From Verrucomicrobiota bacterium (GTDB lineage: Bacteria > Verrucomicrobiota > Verrucomicrobiia > Limisphaerales > JAEYXS01): a stretch of 44,041 nucleotides of DNA. Location of the stretch: the NCBI GenBank assembly GCA_023431185.1, contig JAEYXS010000022.1, positions 1-44,041 of the forward strand. Direction: 5' to 3'. Both the position numbers and the translations under genes were made by a program. The notes beneath the pieces are model-generated. The model was not told the DNA's origin. It did not search any database and was given only the letters and a program-made list of their open reading frames with translations. Shown one piece after another: positions 27,001 to 34,928 of this stretch (the stretch's first letter is position 1; every line of letters starts with the position of its first letter).

Positions 27001-27362
27001 TCATCTCCGGCCCGATCGTGCATAGCGTGAAGGAAGGCGACGGTATCGTGGCGCACATCGTTTCCAGCCGGGGCGGGCAGTTGGGCAACTGGACGGTGTT
27101 CAACCGCCGCCAGGACGTGACGATCGAGCACGTAGACGTGAAGGCGGGCGATACGCTCGACTTCGTGGTGACTTGCGGCAAGAACGCCGAGAAGGACCGC
27201 TTCGTATGGGCACCGGTCATCCGTATGGAAGACGGCCCGGAATGGAGCGCCCGGACGCAGTTTGCGCTGCCGAGCAAGACCAAGCAGCAGACGCCGCTGA
27301 ATAGCTGGGAAAAGCTGGCGCAGGCGTTGTTTCTGACGAACGAGCTGATCTACGTGAATTGA
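24030..27362 (+). CDS. PSCyt1-DUF1549-DUF1553 planctomycete-type cytochrome protein (pair 2)
   Basis: An 1110-residue paralogue of the protein at 3054-6422 with the same order of domains: signal peptide (about 1-27), PSCyt1 with CYQCH (Cys51-His55), DUF1549 with a second CxxCH (CARCHDHKFDP, Cys355-His359), DUF1553, then a C-terminal beta region (VVRRWTAPKDGRVFISGPI) and a last helix NSWEKLAQALFLTNELIYVN shared with the first copy. An exported, haem-binding redox role is likely from the motifs; the substrate is unknown. The gene ends about 50 bp before a terminator. Confidence 0.93.
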   Translation: MRKTTFLNQVLPVAMVLTGTAWSASAADAKLDPKQLEFFEKRVRPVLATSCYQCHSTAPDAKVKGGLVMDSKEGLLKGGDSGPAVVPGNPKKSLMIEAIQYHNKDLAMPPKEEDRLTDAQVADLVAWVQMGAPDPRVGTAPVLKTISIEESRSHWAFQPIQNPPAPKVADKNGILKTDIDRFILAKMNEKGLSPSPQIDKRSLIRRAAYDLTGLPPTPEEVEDFVKDKSPNAFAKVVDRYLASPRYGERWGRHWLDVARYADNTGDRQNRGNPNYPFSWTYRDYVIEAFNEDKPFDQFIKEQIAADRVVKGDDKRDMAALGFLTVGKRFMGNQEDVIDDRIDVVTQGFMGLTVSCARCHDHKFDPVPTKDYYALHGVFASSVEPEKGPFISPPKETAEYLDFKAKLAELQDELANTATSEYEKSLTQLRYTMGDVMLAYHRHGLAKNAAPLRSFLREKNINANGYESLAKGLKKMEQDPGPVMKPWFDYAALAKDEFSAKADAITAKLNKDSSVNPLIAGALTKAQPKSIEEVAAVYGKLFKDVEKAWVTERTSGSAGMKDEFEEQVRLVMHSPKSPLYLSTRDARVLSLIGGAQVRNFENRVYAKIYTLETTHPGSPARAMVLEDAPRPRDSAVLIRGERGRRGDVAPRQFLQILSKEAPKKLNTGSGRIDLAEAIADRNNPLTARVIVNRIWAKHFGEGLVRTISDFGLRAEPPTHPELLDHLATWFMDNGWSIKKLHRYILLSGVYQQGTMDNAKYEEKDPANLYLWKMPIRRLDFEAIRDTVLMHGGNIDLSAGGKPVDITDNPSPTRRTVYGYVDRFDLPEMFRTFDFANPDMTTSVRNPTTVPQQALFMMNSPFVIEQAKLMVQRTDFQSRKTDEEKVKFLFQTLYQRNPTASEISMAQQYLAAQAAKEVKTDDGKTAWSYGFGNYDAQTKQMRFKAFTETSGAAYVGGKKGSDAALSAAGGQPTASPKIGVVRRWTAPKDGRVFISGPIVHSVKEGDGIVAHIVSSRGGQLGNWTVFNRRQDVTIEHVDVKAGDTLDFVVTCGKNAEKDRFVWAPVIRMEDGPEWSARTQFALPSKTKQQTPLNSWEKLAQALFLTNELIYVN

Positions 27363-27413
27363 CTCAAAGCACGACCACTACTTTCGGTAGGGTAGGTAGG
27401 TTGGTAAAAATAG

Positions 27414-27450
27414 GGGGTGGAGCCGGGTGGCTCCGCCCCGCTTTATTTTT
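27414..27450 (+). terminator. Rho-independent terminator after pair 2
   Basis: An 11-bp stem GGGGTGGAGCC / GGCTCCGCCCC (one G-T pair) with a GGGT loop at 27414-27439, followed by GCTTTATTTTT. It ends the DUF1501/DUF1553 transcript. The 27451-27643 stretch after it has no supported gene. Confidence 0.85.
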
Positions 27451-27643
27451 ACTCATGGAGTGGTTTCCTTGCCGTGATGTTTCGGGCGGCGTTGATAACT
27501 ACCTTTGCCCTTTTTGGGCTTATGCACCCGCACGCCCGTGTTCCATTTGATGCGAACACGTGGTTTGATCACGAGGCAAAAGTGCCACTTTTCGGCCATT
27601 TGCCAACCGGATTTTTGCCAGCGAACGAGGAAGGCCTATCAAA

Positions 27644-27668
27644 TGTAAATTGCCGCTGACTTTTCCAC
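27644..27668 (+). repeat. Left terminal inverted repeat of the Mu-like element
   Basis: It starts TGTAAATTGCCGC and ends GACTTTTCCAC. It pairs with 41082-41106 at 20 of 25 positions. The inner CCGCTGACTTTTCCAC recurs with one change in the right arm at 40894-40909. Confidence 0.75.
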
Positions 27669-27778
27669 TTTGACCCTCGGAAAGTTCCGAGAATCGCGAC
27701 AAAAGAAGTAGCGCACCCCGTTGGCGGGGTGTCGCTTAAAAACCGTTCTATGGCGAGCTAATCGCCCGTAGGCACCAC

Positions 27779-29410
27779 CTAGCTTTCGCCTCGGCGGCGC
27801 TGCGCGGGCAGCTTTAGCTCAAAGTCAGATCCCCGGCCTCGCGGCATGGGCAGATCACTGCCGGCCGCCTCATCACGGCGAGGGGATTCAAGGTCTATGC
27901 CCGCCTCATGCAACGGAGTTGCAGGGGCCGTGCTTACCCGTCTCCGGCCTCGGCGCGGGGCGCTCATCGAGGCCCGCGTAAGGGACGTATTGGAGGCTAT
28001 GAACTGCTCCGCCACCGCCATCACCACGGAAAGCTCCGGATCTCCCCCAGCCTCGTAACGGGCGCGGTCCACAATGCTCTTCATGCCCGCCAGATAGGTT
28101 TGCGTGGCCTCGGCGGCCGTCACCAGGCCCGCCAGCGAATCCTTGCACGCTTTAGGCAGCAGATACCGGGCTACAGCTTGCATATCGGCTGGCGGAATCT
28201 GGCTGGGCAACTCTTCGTAATGGGAAATGCGGCCGCGTAGCTGGGCTGAATTCCAGAAGTTGCGCTCTTCCATCCGGCGTTGGGCGTTGAACCACTGCGG
28301 GGTGGTGATGATGGCACACGCCACGCCTTTATTGATCAAACCCGCCATGAGCCATTCAAGGCGCTGGGGGATCGTCTGGCGGAAGTCCCGTTGGGGAAAC
28401 ATCCGGTGCCCTTCGTCCAGGACTAACGCCAGATCAGAGCGCCGGAAGGTTTCCTCGATGCGCTCGCGCAGATCGTTAACCCGAATTCCCAAGCCGGATG
28501 CCAAACCAAGGCTTTGCGCGATGGCCCGCAGGAAAGATGCCTCATCATTAGTGGCGGGGACTTCAACATAGCGGGCCATGCCACCGCTGCGCTCGCAAAA
28601 CAATTGCGCTCCGTGCGTCTTGCCATAGCGGGATTCACCAGAGATCACCACCAGGCCGCCCGTGTGCAGGCAGTAGCCCATTTCCTTGGCCACCCGCTTA
28701 TTAATCTCTGTTTCCACCATCCCAACACCACGGGAAGCGCACCAGCGCCGGCGGTAATCTTTCAAGCAATCCATCACCCCGGGCCAATACCACAGCCCCT
28801 TGGTAAAGCTGGCCTTGGGATCTATGCAAAGCACTGTGAGGAAAGCATCGAGACTGTCGCGATCTTCAAACCCAGCGAGCGCCCTTTTAATGCAGACAGC
28901 GGTGAAAGAGCTGGCGGGAAAGGAAACAGGAAAAGCAGACAGCGGCTTGTTGTAAACTGGCTTGGGCGGCTTGGGCCATTGTTCCTCTTCATTGTGCGCA
29001 GGGGCAAAGATACTGCCCGGATTCGCCCTCCGATACACCTCATCACTGCGCAACTGCCATGGGCTGTAATCGTTAAAAAGCGTATCGGCCATTTGATAGG
29101 TAAAGCCGTCGCGTACCTCTTTTACTTCTTCTTCGTCATAAATCCGCCCTTCACCGCAACCTAGCTCGCGCATCTTCGCCGTGCCAATCTCTGTCTGGTA
29201 AGTTTCCACCAGTTCGCGCACCAGTTTGGCCAGCCCCAGATCCACTACGCTGCGGTACTGGATGAACCAGAGCAATTCCCGCAGCTCGCGATCTTCCACC
29301 AGTTCAGCACGCTTGGCCACCATGTTAGCCCGCAGCACCTGGTGGAACTCGCCAGACGAAGCATAGCTCTTTTGCTGGATGGGGGAACCGGGTTTGGCGT
29401 GACGTGTCAT
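27779..29410 (-). CDS. MuB-like AAA ATPase, transposition target protein, with long N-terminal extension
   Basis: A 543-residue protein with a P-loop ATPase domain in its second half. Walker A is GESRYGKT (Gly258-Thr265) and Walker B is LALVLDEGH (about 327-335, Asp332-Glu333). By analogy with MuB/TniB/IstB it would bind DNA in an ATP-dependent way, choose targets and activate the transposase. It is much longer than MuB (about 312 residues): residues 1-240 form an unrecognised helical extension, and the last 70 residues are a basic, disordered tail (RRGRRRVS, RGRGSDFELKLPAQRRR). It lies 14 bp downstream of the transposase gene and is the last gene of the operon, 135 bp from the left end. Confidence 0.85.
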   Translation of the reverse strand: MTRHAKPGSPIQQKSYASSGEFHQVLRANMVAKRAELVEDRELRELLWFIQYRSVVDLGLAKLVRELVETYQTEIGTAKMRELGCGEGRIYDEEEVKEVRDGFTYQMADTLFNDYSPWQLRSDEVYRRANPGSIFAPAHNEEEQWPKPPKPVYNKPLSAFPVSFPASSFTAVCIKRALAGFEDRDSLDAFLTVLCIDPKASFTKGLWYWPGVMDCLKDYRRRWCASRGVGMVETEINKRVAKEMGYCLHTGGLVVISGESRYGKTHGAQLFCERSGGMARYVEVPATNDEASFLRAIAQSLGLASGLGIRVNDLRERIEETFRRSDLALVLDEGHRMFPQRDFRQTIPQRLEWLMAGLINKGVACAIITTPQWFNAQRRMEERNFWNSAQLRGRISHYEELPSQIPPADMQAVARYLLPKACKDSLAGLVTAAEATQTYLAGMKSIVDRARYEAGGDPELSVVMAVAEQFIASNTSLTRASMSAPRRGRRRVSTAPATPLHEAGIDLESPRRDEAAGSDLPMPRGRGSDFELKLPAQRRRGES

Positions 29411-29424
29411 AAAGCGTGTCTCTT

Positions 29425-31806
29425 CTATTTGGTGGCGTGCTTGGCCTTGAGCTTCGCGAAGGTTTCCAATGCGTCTGCCTGGCGTCCGGGGTTCGTAGTG
29501 GACAACACTACTTCCACGCCCGCTTGCCGGGCATACTTCCGGGCCTTGGCTGCATGCTTCGCTTCCGTCTGCTGCCGCTCCTGCAGCTCCACCGTCTGGC
29601 GCTCGATCTCTTCGCCGGTCTGGATCACGTCAGCGGAAATAACATTCTCACGGAAGCGGCGCATGTGCGTCGGTTTAACGATATGGTAACGGTCCCGAGC
29701 ATAGCTTAGGTGGTCTGTAATTTTAGCTTGTTCGGAGGCGATTTTCTCAGGGGCCTCCCCCCTCGATTTCAGATGTTCAACGCGTGGCACAACGATAGGA
29801 TTTTTGCGGTTTAGGTCTGTGATGATGACCCTTGTTGGATCTTCAAGATCTTGCCAGAGGATCACGTGTTCCCCAACCAGTCGGCCGGTGGCAGCGTTGC
29901 AGTAGGTGTATTCATCATACTGCCCATCTTTAACGCGTATTCCGTAGGGTTGCACTTTGCGGACTTCCTTATAGTGGCTCCAGAGATAAGCCCACCGCGC
30001 ATCTGGTCTGATTTGCGGGTCCGCTTTGTTCTCTCGCTCGATGGCTGCTTGGTTAGGGGACAAGCCCCGCAGGATATGGCCCTCCTGGGGTTCGTTGTTA
30101 TAGAGCCTGACTATCTCTTTAAGCTCCGCATCCCATTCCCCAGCGCTCATGAAGTAGTCATCGGGTAGGTATGTTTTGCCACGCTCGGCTAACAGTTTGT
30201 GCTTCTGCACACGTTCAAAGCGATCGTATCTTTCATCTCTCCCGACGTACCCGGTTAAGCGTTCCATCCTGGTTTGGATCAAGCGGATGATGCCTTCCAC
30301 CACCTTGCCGCGTGGCAGTCTGGCGTGGACAAATTTGATTCCGAATTCCGCTTCCAACCCGAGACGGATTTCCCCCTCGCTTAACGCTGTGGTGCTGCCT
30401 TTGACTTTCTTCGCTTTAGCCCACATTCCTCGCTCATAATAAAACTCTTTGGGCAGACCGTGCAGGTTCCCTGCTTTCTTGGAAAGGTTAACGATGTGGT
30501 TCGCGGTGTATTGTGGGTTTGGGGTGAAAACAAAGCCCAATATTTTCAATGTGGCCACGTCGTTTATTACGAGTAGCTGCCCACGGATCACCTTGGTTTC
30601 ATTAGGGTTCAGGGGATCGATGATCCTCACGGGGAGGGTTGTGTCATCAGCCTGATATTGGTCACCGAAATACATTTCGGTGTAATCCCGCGTGTGACTA
30701 GGCCCGCTCAAGATATGTTCACGCGGGCTGCGGTGATAGGGCATCAGCCGTTTGATCTCTGGCGCGAGCTTTGCCCGCACCGCATGAGGAACAAACGACT
30801 TGGAAGCATTGGGCGGTTGCAGTGCGAGTAAATCAGAGCTCAAGGCTTTGCTCTGGCGAAGTTCCCGCCATGCCTGGCTTAACCGCCCGCCACACATCAA
30901 GGCCCGTTCCGTGATCACGTCGAAATCGCTCTGGCTGATCTGGAATTCCACCTGCACCTTCCGGCGATCTTTGAGGGCGTCGGGGTTGCCTTCATTCAAC
31001 TGCCACAATTCAAACTTGCTGGCGAAGGTCTTGCGCAGGCTTGCCATGTTCTTGGCCAGGCCGTAAGGGCGGGAAAGCAGGAAGCGGAGCACGGTGCGGC
31101 GGGCGGGTTTCTCCGCTTCACCGTGCGCGATCGCGCTCTGGTAGATGCTGAAAGCCTCATGCCACAAAAGCCGGATCTCATCATCTGACGGTTTGGCGGT
31201 GTCACCGAAAGCCAGCACCACCCGTTGCAGATGCTGGGTGATCTCGTTTGCGCCGGCGCGGGGCAACTCAGGGGCCAGCGCGGGCTTTTCATCGAGATAG
31301 ATTTCCAAACGCCCGAAATCGTTGCGGCCGCCATCGCGGGCCAGAGTGCGGTCCACCAACTCGCGCCAGTGGCGGGCGGTCACCTCGTAGCCAAAAGCAG
31401 CCCGGTAATCCCGCAGGCCCAAGGCTTCAAATTCGGCGCTGCTCATGCGGGTATCGTTGCGCATGGCCAGCGGGGTAGCCAGAGCCCGCTGGAGCTTGGC
31501 GGCGCGCTCTACGCTCTCCGGCGCAATCTTCGCCAGCGGGACCGGCGGTTGCCATGGCTCAAGGGAAAGGGAAAGCAAGTGTGACGTGGAACGGCAGCCC
31601 AATTGATGCGCGGTCTGGGTTAACTTCGCCTGCCACTCCGGAGGTAGGGCGGAGAGCGCCCAGGCTTTAGTAGGTTGGCCCTTGACCACTACCACCGTGG
31701 CGGAGATTGATTCCAAGCGGCGGCGTACTACTCGCACATTCAGTTGCAGCGCCTGCGCGATCTGCGCGGCAGTGAAGGCGGGTGTGGTTTGTGGCGTGGA
31801 CCCCAT
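29425..31806 (-). CDS. MuA-like DDE transposase
   Basis: A 793-residue transposase. The N-terminus has an HTH-like region (AAQIAQALQLNVRVVRRRLESI, split here as residues 13-34) followed by about 300 residues of DNA-binding domains, an integrase-core domain (about 378-520) and a Mu-type C-terminal beta-barrel and tail. Probable catalytic residues are Asp387/Asp388 (QADDTT) and Glu504 (KVVEGIIRL). The position of the second aspartate appears to be Glu458 in FYYERGMW, followed by a lysine-rich stretch. It would cut and join the ends with the TG/CA pattern described for the element. It is 5 bp after the preceding gene and 14 bp before the ATPase gene, so all three are co-transcribed. Confidence 0.9.
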   Translation of the reverse strand: MGSTPQTTPAFTAAQIAQALQLNVRVVRRRLESISATVVVVKGQPTKAWALSALPPEWQAKLTQTAHQLGCRSTSHLLSLSLEPWQPPVPLAKIAPESVERAAKLQRALATPLAMRNDTRMSSAEFEALGLRDYRAAFGYEVTARHWRELVDRTLARDGGRNDFGRLEIYLDEKPALAPELPRAGANEITQHLQRVVLAFGDTAKPSDDEIRLLWHEAFSIYQSAIAHGEAEKPARRTVLRFLLSRPYGLAKNMASLRKTFASKFELWQLNEGNPDALKDRRKVQVEFQISQSDFDVITERALMCGGRLSQAWRELRQSKALSSDLLALQPPNASKSFVPHAVRAKLAPEIKRLMPYHRSPREHILSGPSHTRDYTEMYFGDQYQADDTTLPVRIIDPLNPNETKVIRGQLLVINDVATLKILGFVFTPNPQYTANHIVNLSKKAGNLHGLPKEFYYERGMWAKAKKVKGSTTALSEGEIRLGLEAEFGIKFVHARLPRGKVVEGIIRLIQTRMERLTGYVGRDERYDRFERVQKHKLLAERGKTYLPDDYFMSAGEWDAELKEIVRLYNNEPQEGHILRGLSPNQAAIERENKADPQIRPDARWAYLWSHYKEVRKVQPYGIRVKDGQYDEYTYCNAATGRLVGEHVILWQDLEDPTRVIITDLNRKNPIVVPRVEHLKSRGEAPEKIASEQAKITDHLSYARDRYHIVKPTHMRRFRENVISADVIQTGEEIERQTVELQERQQTEAKHAAKARKYARQAGVEVVLSTTNPGRQADALETFAKLKAKHATK

Positions 31807-31811
31807 GAGTT

Positions 31812-32258
31812 TTAGCGGCGCTCCTTTTCCAGAAGTTTTTGGAGGCGCAGCTTTTGCGCCTCCGCTTCATTCCAGCGGTCTGCGAAAGCCTTGCCGTCTG
31901 GGGTGTTCACCTCGCGGAAGATGCCTTCGGATTCATCCAGCCAAGCGATATGGCACCACCGCAAAAGGTGAAGCGATCGCAGGAAGCTTTTTACCTTTGC
32001 CGCCGTGGCCAAGGGGTTGGCCGTCGTCCAGGCGGCCGCCAAGTCCAAGGGATAATCATAGGGAACGCGAGGCGGGCGGCAGATCCCCGCCAAGGATAAG
32101 GCGATGCCCACCGCGCCGCGCAGCAGTTCGCCTTTGATGGCGTTCCAAGGGGAATTGCACGGCACGGTGATAACCACAAAAAACCCAGCATCCGTGCGCA
32201 TGGCATCTTTCGAGGCGCTGGGCATCCGGCGACGGGGCTTTTTAGTGGGGCGGTTCAT
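31812..32258 (-). CDS. Unknown protein between tape-measure-like and transposase genes
   Basis: A 148-residue protein I do not recognise. It has a basic N-terminus (MNRPTKKPRRRMPSASK), a middle with FFVVITVPCNSPWNAIKGE, and a charged helical C-terminus (EAEAQKLRLQKLLEKERR) that may be a coiled coil. Its ATG overlaps the stop of the upstream tape-measure-like gene by one base, and it ends 5 bp before the transposase, so it is firmly within the operon. Confidence 0.7.
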   Translation of the reverse strand: MNRPTKKPRRRMPSASKDAMRTDAGFFVVITVPCNSPWNAIKGELLRGAVGIALSLAGICRPPRVPYDYPLDLAAAWTTANPLATAAKVKSFLRSLHLLRWCHIAWLDESEGIFREVNTPDGKAFADRWNEAEAQKLRLQKLLEKERR

Positions 32259-33664
32259 CAGTTGGCGATCTCCTTGAGGGCGCGGGCGCTCTCCGCCGAA
32301 TGGCGCTCGATGTTTTTAAGGCTCTGTTGCTGGGCGGCCAAGATTCGGGCGTCGGTCCGCTCGCCACCGCGATGGCCGCCGATCCGGGTGAGGGTGTCCA
32401 CGTTGATGCGCGCCTGCCCCATCTGGGAAACCTCACGCTCTATCCCGTCCGCTGGGCCTTTGTTCACCTCGCGGCCAGCCTCGATCTCTTTGTTTAGTTT
32501 TAGCTCTTGGAGCCTCAACTGGAGCTTGGCGGATTCGTCTGCCTCTGTGGAAATCCTGGCTTGGATCTCCGCCCGCTCCCGCATCAGGGCGTTCAGCCGT
32601 TCTGCCCGGGGCATGGCATCGCGCTCGGCCTCGCTGACTTTCTGACGTAGCTCTTCCAATGCTTTCTGTTCAAACACCGCCATGGCGGAACTGCCCGGCG
32701 TGCGTCCTTCCCTCGCGGCGGCCGCCCGTGCCTGCACCATGGCCTCGATCTTGGCCCTCTGATCCATCTCCGCTGTGAGGGCTCCCTTGGCCGCATTGAA
32801 CGCATTGCGGGCGGCGAGTGATAGATTGCTGGCGGTTTGTTTCTCGTCAGTGGAAATGGAATCCTTAAGATCCACGTTCAAGCTGCCGACTGCCGCCCCT
32901 ATGGCTTTGCCGGGCAGATCAAATACATCTCCCACGCCCCGGCCAAATTTCGCAAAAAGCAGTGTCAGCTCCGCGATCAATCCCCGGCTTTGCAGCTGTA
33001 GCGTGGTCATCTGGTCTGACATTTGCGCCAGCCGCATCACCACCTCATCACCCAAAATCACGCCCAGCTTCTCAGCGTCATCTTTCATTTCCTTGAAGCC
33101 TTCCACCATGGCGGGCAAGACCTTCTCGGCGGTGCCACCCAATATCTTCACGGCATCTGCCAGATTAAGCGCCGGGCCGCTCGTGCCCTTCATGCTCGTG
33201 CCGATCGCATCCATAAGCTGGTGCGGGTTTAGGGATCGCAATTGCTGGAGGTTGATCCCCATACGGGCGAAGGTGTCGGTGGTTTCTTGATTACCTCGCA
33301 ACGCGGCGGCCTGCGCGTTGGCCACCGCCTTGATGGCCTGCACGAAGTCTTGCAACCCCGCGCCCGTCTGGCGGGCTACGTAGTCTAACTCCTGATACTG
33401 TTTGATGGTTAGGTCCAGACCCGCCGCGCCATCCCTTATCTTGCCCGCCTCGTTGGCCACGTCGCGCATGGCATTGGCGATGGCAGCCGAACCAAACAGC
33501 CCCAGCATCTGGCCGGATAGCCCCTTGAAGTAACTGCCCAGCTTGTTGGTCATGTTCGTGCCAGCAGCCGTTACCATGTTCACCTCGGCGGCCACCTTGC
33601 GAGCGCCTGCTGCAAAATCATCCGTATCCGCCTTGAACTGATATTCAAAACTCTGCTTGCTCAT
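32258..33664 (-). CDS. Short tail tape-measure-like protein
   Basis: A 468-residue protein resembling the N-terminal part of phage tape-measure proteins: FEYQFKADTDDFAAGARKVA start, then a hydrophobic Gly/Ala segment (SGQMLGLFGSAAIANAMRD), then alpha-helical regions with LDLTIKQYQELDYVARQTG and a long charged helical C-terminal half (about 330-460). Tape measures set tail length and span the tail tube. It is short for this class, and no tube, sheath or tip genes are visible, so it may do another scaffold-like job here. A good ribosome site (GGGAGG) lies about 10 bases before ATG 33664, inside the small upstream gene. Its start overlaps that gene's stop by 4 bases. Confidence 0.7.
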   Translation of the reverse strand: MSKQSFEYQFKADTDDFAAGARKVAAEVNMVTAAGTNMTNKLGSYFKGLSGQMLGLFGSAAIANAMRDVANEAGKIRDGAAGLDLTIKQYQELDYVARQTGAGLQDFVQAIKAVANAQAAALRGNQETTDTFARMGINLQQLRSLNPHQLMDAIGTSMKGTSGPALNLADAVKILGGTAEKVLPAMVEGFKEMKDDAEKLGVILGDEVVMRLAQMSDQMTTLQLQSRGLIAELTLLFAKFGRGVGDVFDLPGKAIGAAVGSLNVDLKDSISTDEKQTASNLSLAARNAFNAAKGALTAEMDQRAKIEAMVQARAAAAREGRTPGSSAMAVFEQKALEELRQKVSEAERDAMPRAERLNALMRERAEIQARISTEADESAKLQLRLQELKLNKEIEAGREVNKGPADGIEREVSQMGQARINVDTLTRIGGHRGGERTDARILAAQQQSLKNIERHSAESARALKEIAN

Positions 33665-33870
33665 AGGTGAAAGCCTCCCGCTTGGGGGGCTTGCGCCCGG
33701 TTCAGGGTGAAAATCGGGGTTTGACTCATTACGGGATGCCCTTGCGCCGTTGCGGAACGGTATTGCATAGCCTTCGGAAGCCCGCGGGTGGTATGTCCAC
33801 ACCCACCAAACGCGTATAGGTCAATTCTGTGCGTTTTGGGAAAGTGAGAGATTGAGGGGGTGGTGGACAT
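33661..33870 (-). CDS. 69-residue small gene wedged in the operon
   Basis: A 69-residue protein with no recognised domain. Support is positional: its ATG (33870) follows the TAA of the upstream gene with no gap, and its TGA overlaps the ATG of the tape-measure-like gene as ATGA. Such exact junctions suggest translational coupling. It also holds the ribosome site of the next gene, so it may act mainly as a translated leader. Confidence 0.55.
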   Translation of the reverse strand: MSTTPSISHFPKTHRIDLYAFGGCGHTTRGLPKAMQYRSATAQGHPVMSQTPIFTLNRAQAPQAGGFHL

Positions 33871-34353
33871 TTAGGCCATCCTCCTTTCTTCCAACCAAGT
33901 GGCCACGCTCTTCCGGCACAAGCCTGGAGAACTATTGCGCCCTCTCTCCGTGCGGGCAGGCACCAACACCTTGAAGCTGCGGGCATCAATCAGGGCGTGG
34001 ATATGGTCAGAGCCGATACCACAACGGCGAGCCAGCTCGGCAGCCATCACCACCATGGAATTGCCCGGCGGGAGAATCGCCTGCAGTACTTCCTCGATCT
34101 GGTAAGAGCGCCCGGCCTGCCCGGCCTCTTTGGCTTGGTAGCTCTCCAAGGAACCGGCGAAGATCCGGGGGCAACCGCGCAAGGCTTCCTCGCTGCGGAG
34201 GTCGAAAGCCCATTCAATTTTCCCGTCCTCGATCGCTGCCTGCACCTCGTCTTCATTCAGCCCGCAAGCGGCTTGGAACGTCGCGGGGTGGAGCAAGGGC
34301 CGCTTCCAGTAGGTTGCGGGGATGGGGGTGGTGACAGTGGCCAGTAGCTTCAC
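33871..34353 (-). CDS. Phage-type protein with probable C-terminal HTH
   Basis: A 160-residue protein. The C-terminal part (about 98-155, AAELARRCGIGSDHIHALIDAR then FKVLVPARTE) looks like a winged-helix or excisionase-type DNA-binding region; the N-terminal half is unrecognised. The ATG at 34353 overlaps the stop of the gene upstream by 4 bases, and its stop abuts the next ATG. Roles such as regulator or end-binding accessory factor are inference. Confidence 0.65.
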   Translation of the reverse strand: MKLLATVTTPIPATYWKRPLLHPATFQAACGLNEDEVQAAIEDGKIEWAFDLRSEEALRGCPRIFAGSLESYQAKEAGQAGRSYQIEEVLQAILPPGNSMVVMAAELARRCGIGSDHIHALIDARSFKVLVPARTERGRNSSPGLCRKSVATWLEERRMA

Positions 34354-34928
34354 TTGCCCCCCTTTCTGGCGAGCTGGCGGGCATAGGCCGCGAAAACTTG
34401 CTCGGCTTGGTGCGCGCGCCGGCGTCGTTTGTGTTCAGCCGTTATCCTTGCCCGCACCTTGGCAGGGATCGCCCGTAGTAAGGTGGCATAACTCGGCAGC
34501 TTGCGGCCTTGGGTCTTGCCCCGTGCCATCAAAAGCCCGTAAGCGGTAAGGAAACTCCACACCCCTGCCTGCACCGCGAAACGGAGAAACTGGCGCACGG
34601 TGGCGGGCTTCAAGCTGGCGCGGCTGGTAGCGCGATAACCCAACACCAGGCATTCAACCGATCGGGCTTGGCTCCAGCGGTAGTAGATCCGGCGCAAGCT
34701 GGCGGCGGACAGGGCCAGAGAACGCCCCTTGTCACACCGATAGCAACGCCCCTGCAACCGCTTTGCCGCCTGGTTGAACGCCCGGCGCAAGGGCACGCCC
34801 TGTGCCTCATGCTGGCGATCGATGCGCAGACAGATGCCATGCAACACCCGCGCACGCTCAAGCATCCAAGAGGCCGCGAGGGGCGGCGGCGCTTGGGTGG
34901 TGCTGGCGGTGTTGTTGCGAGGGTTCAT
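34350..34928 (-). CDS. Very basic probable DNA-binding protein
   Basis: A 192-residue protein, strongly rich in Arg/Lys, with an HTH-like region near residues 65-95 (LSAASLRRIYYRWSQ) similar in style to the N-terminal DNA-binding domains of Mu-type transposases, followed by a basic C-terminal helix region (ITAEHKRRRRAHQAEQVF). No named family was recognised. It begins the second block of the operon, after the 457-bp structured gap following the capsid gene. Confidence 0.6.
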   Translation of the reverse strand: MNPRNNTASTTQAPPPLAASWMLERARVLHGICLRIDRQHEAQGVPLRRAFNQAAKRLQGRCYRCDKGRSLALSAASLRRIYYRWSQARSVECLVLGYRATSRASLKPATVRQFLRFAVQAGVWSFLTAYGLLMARGKTQGRKLPSYATLLRAIPAKVRARITAEHKRRRRAHQAEQVFAAYARQLARKGGK

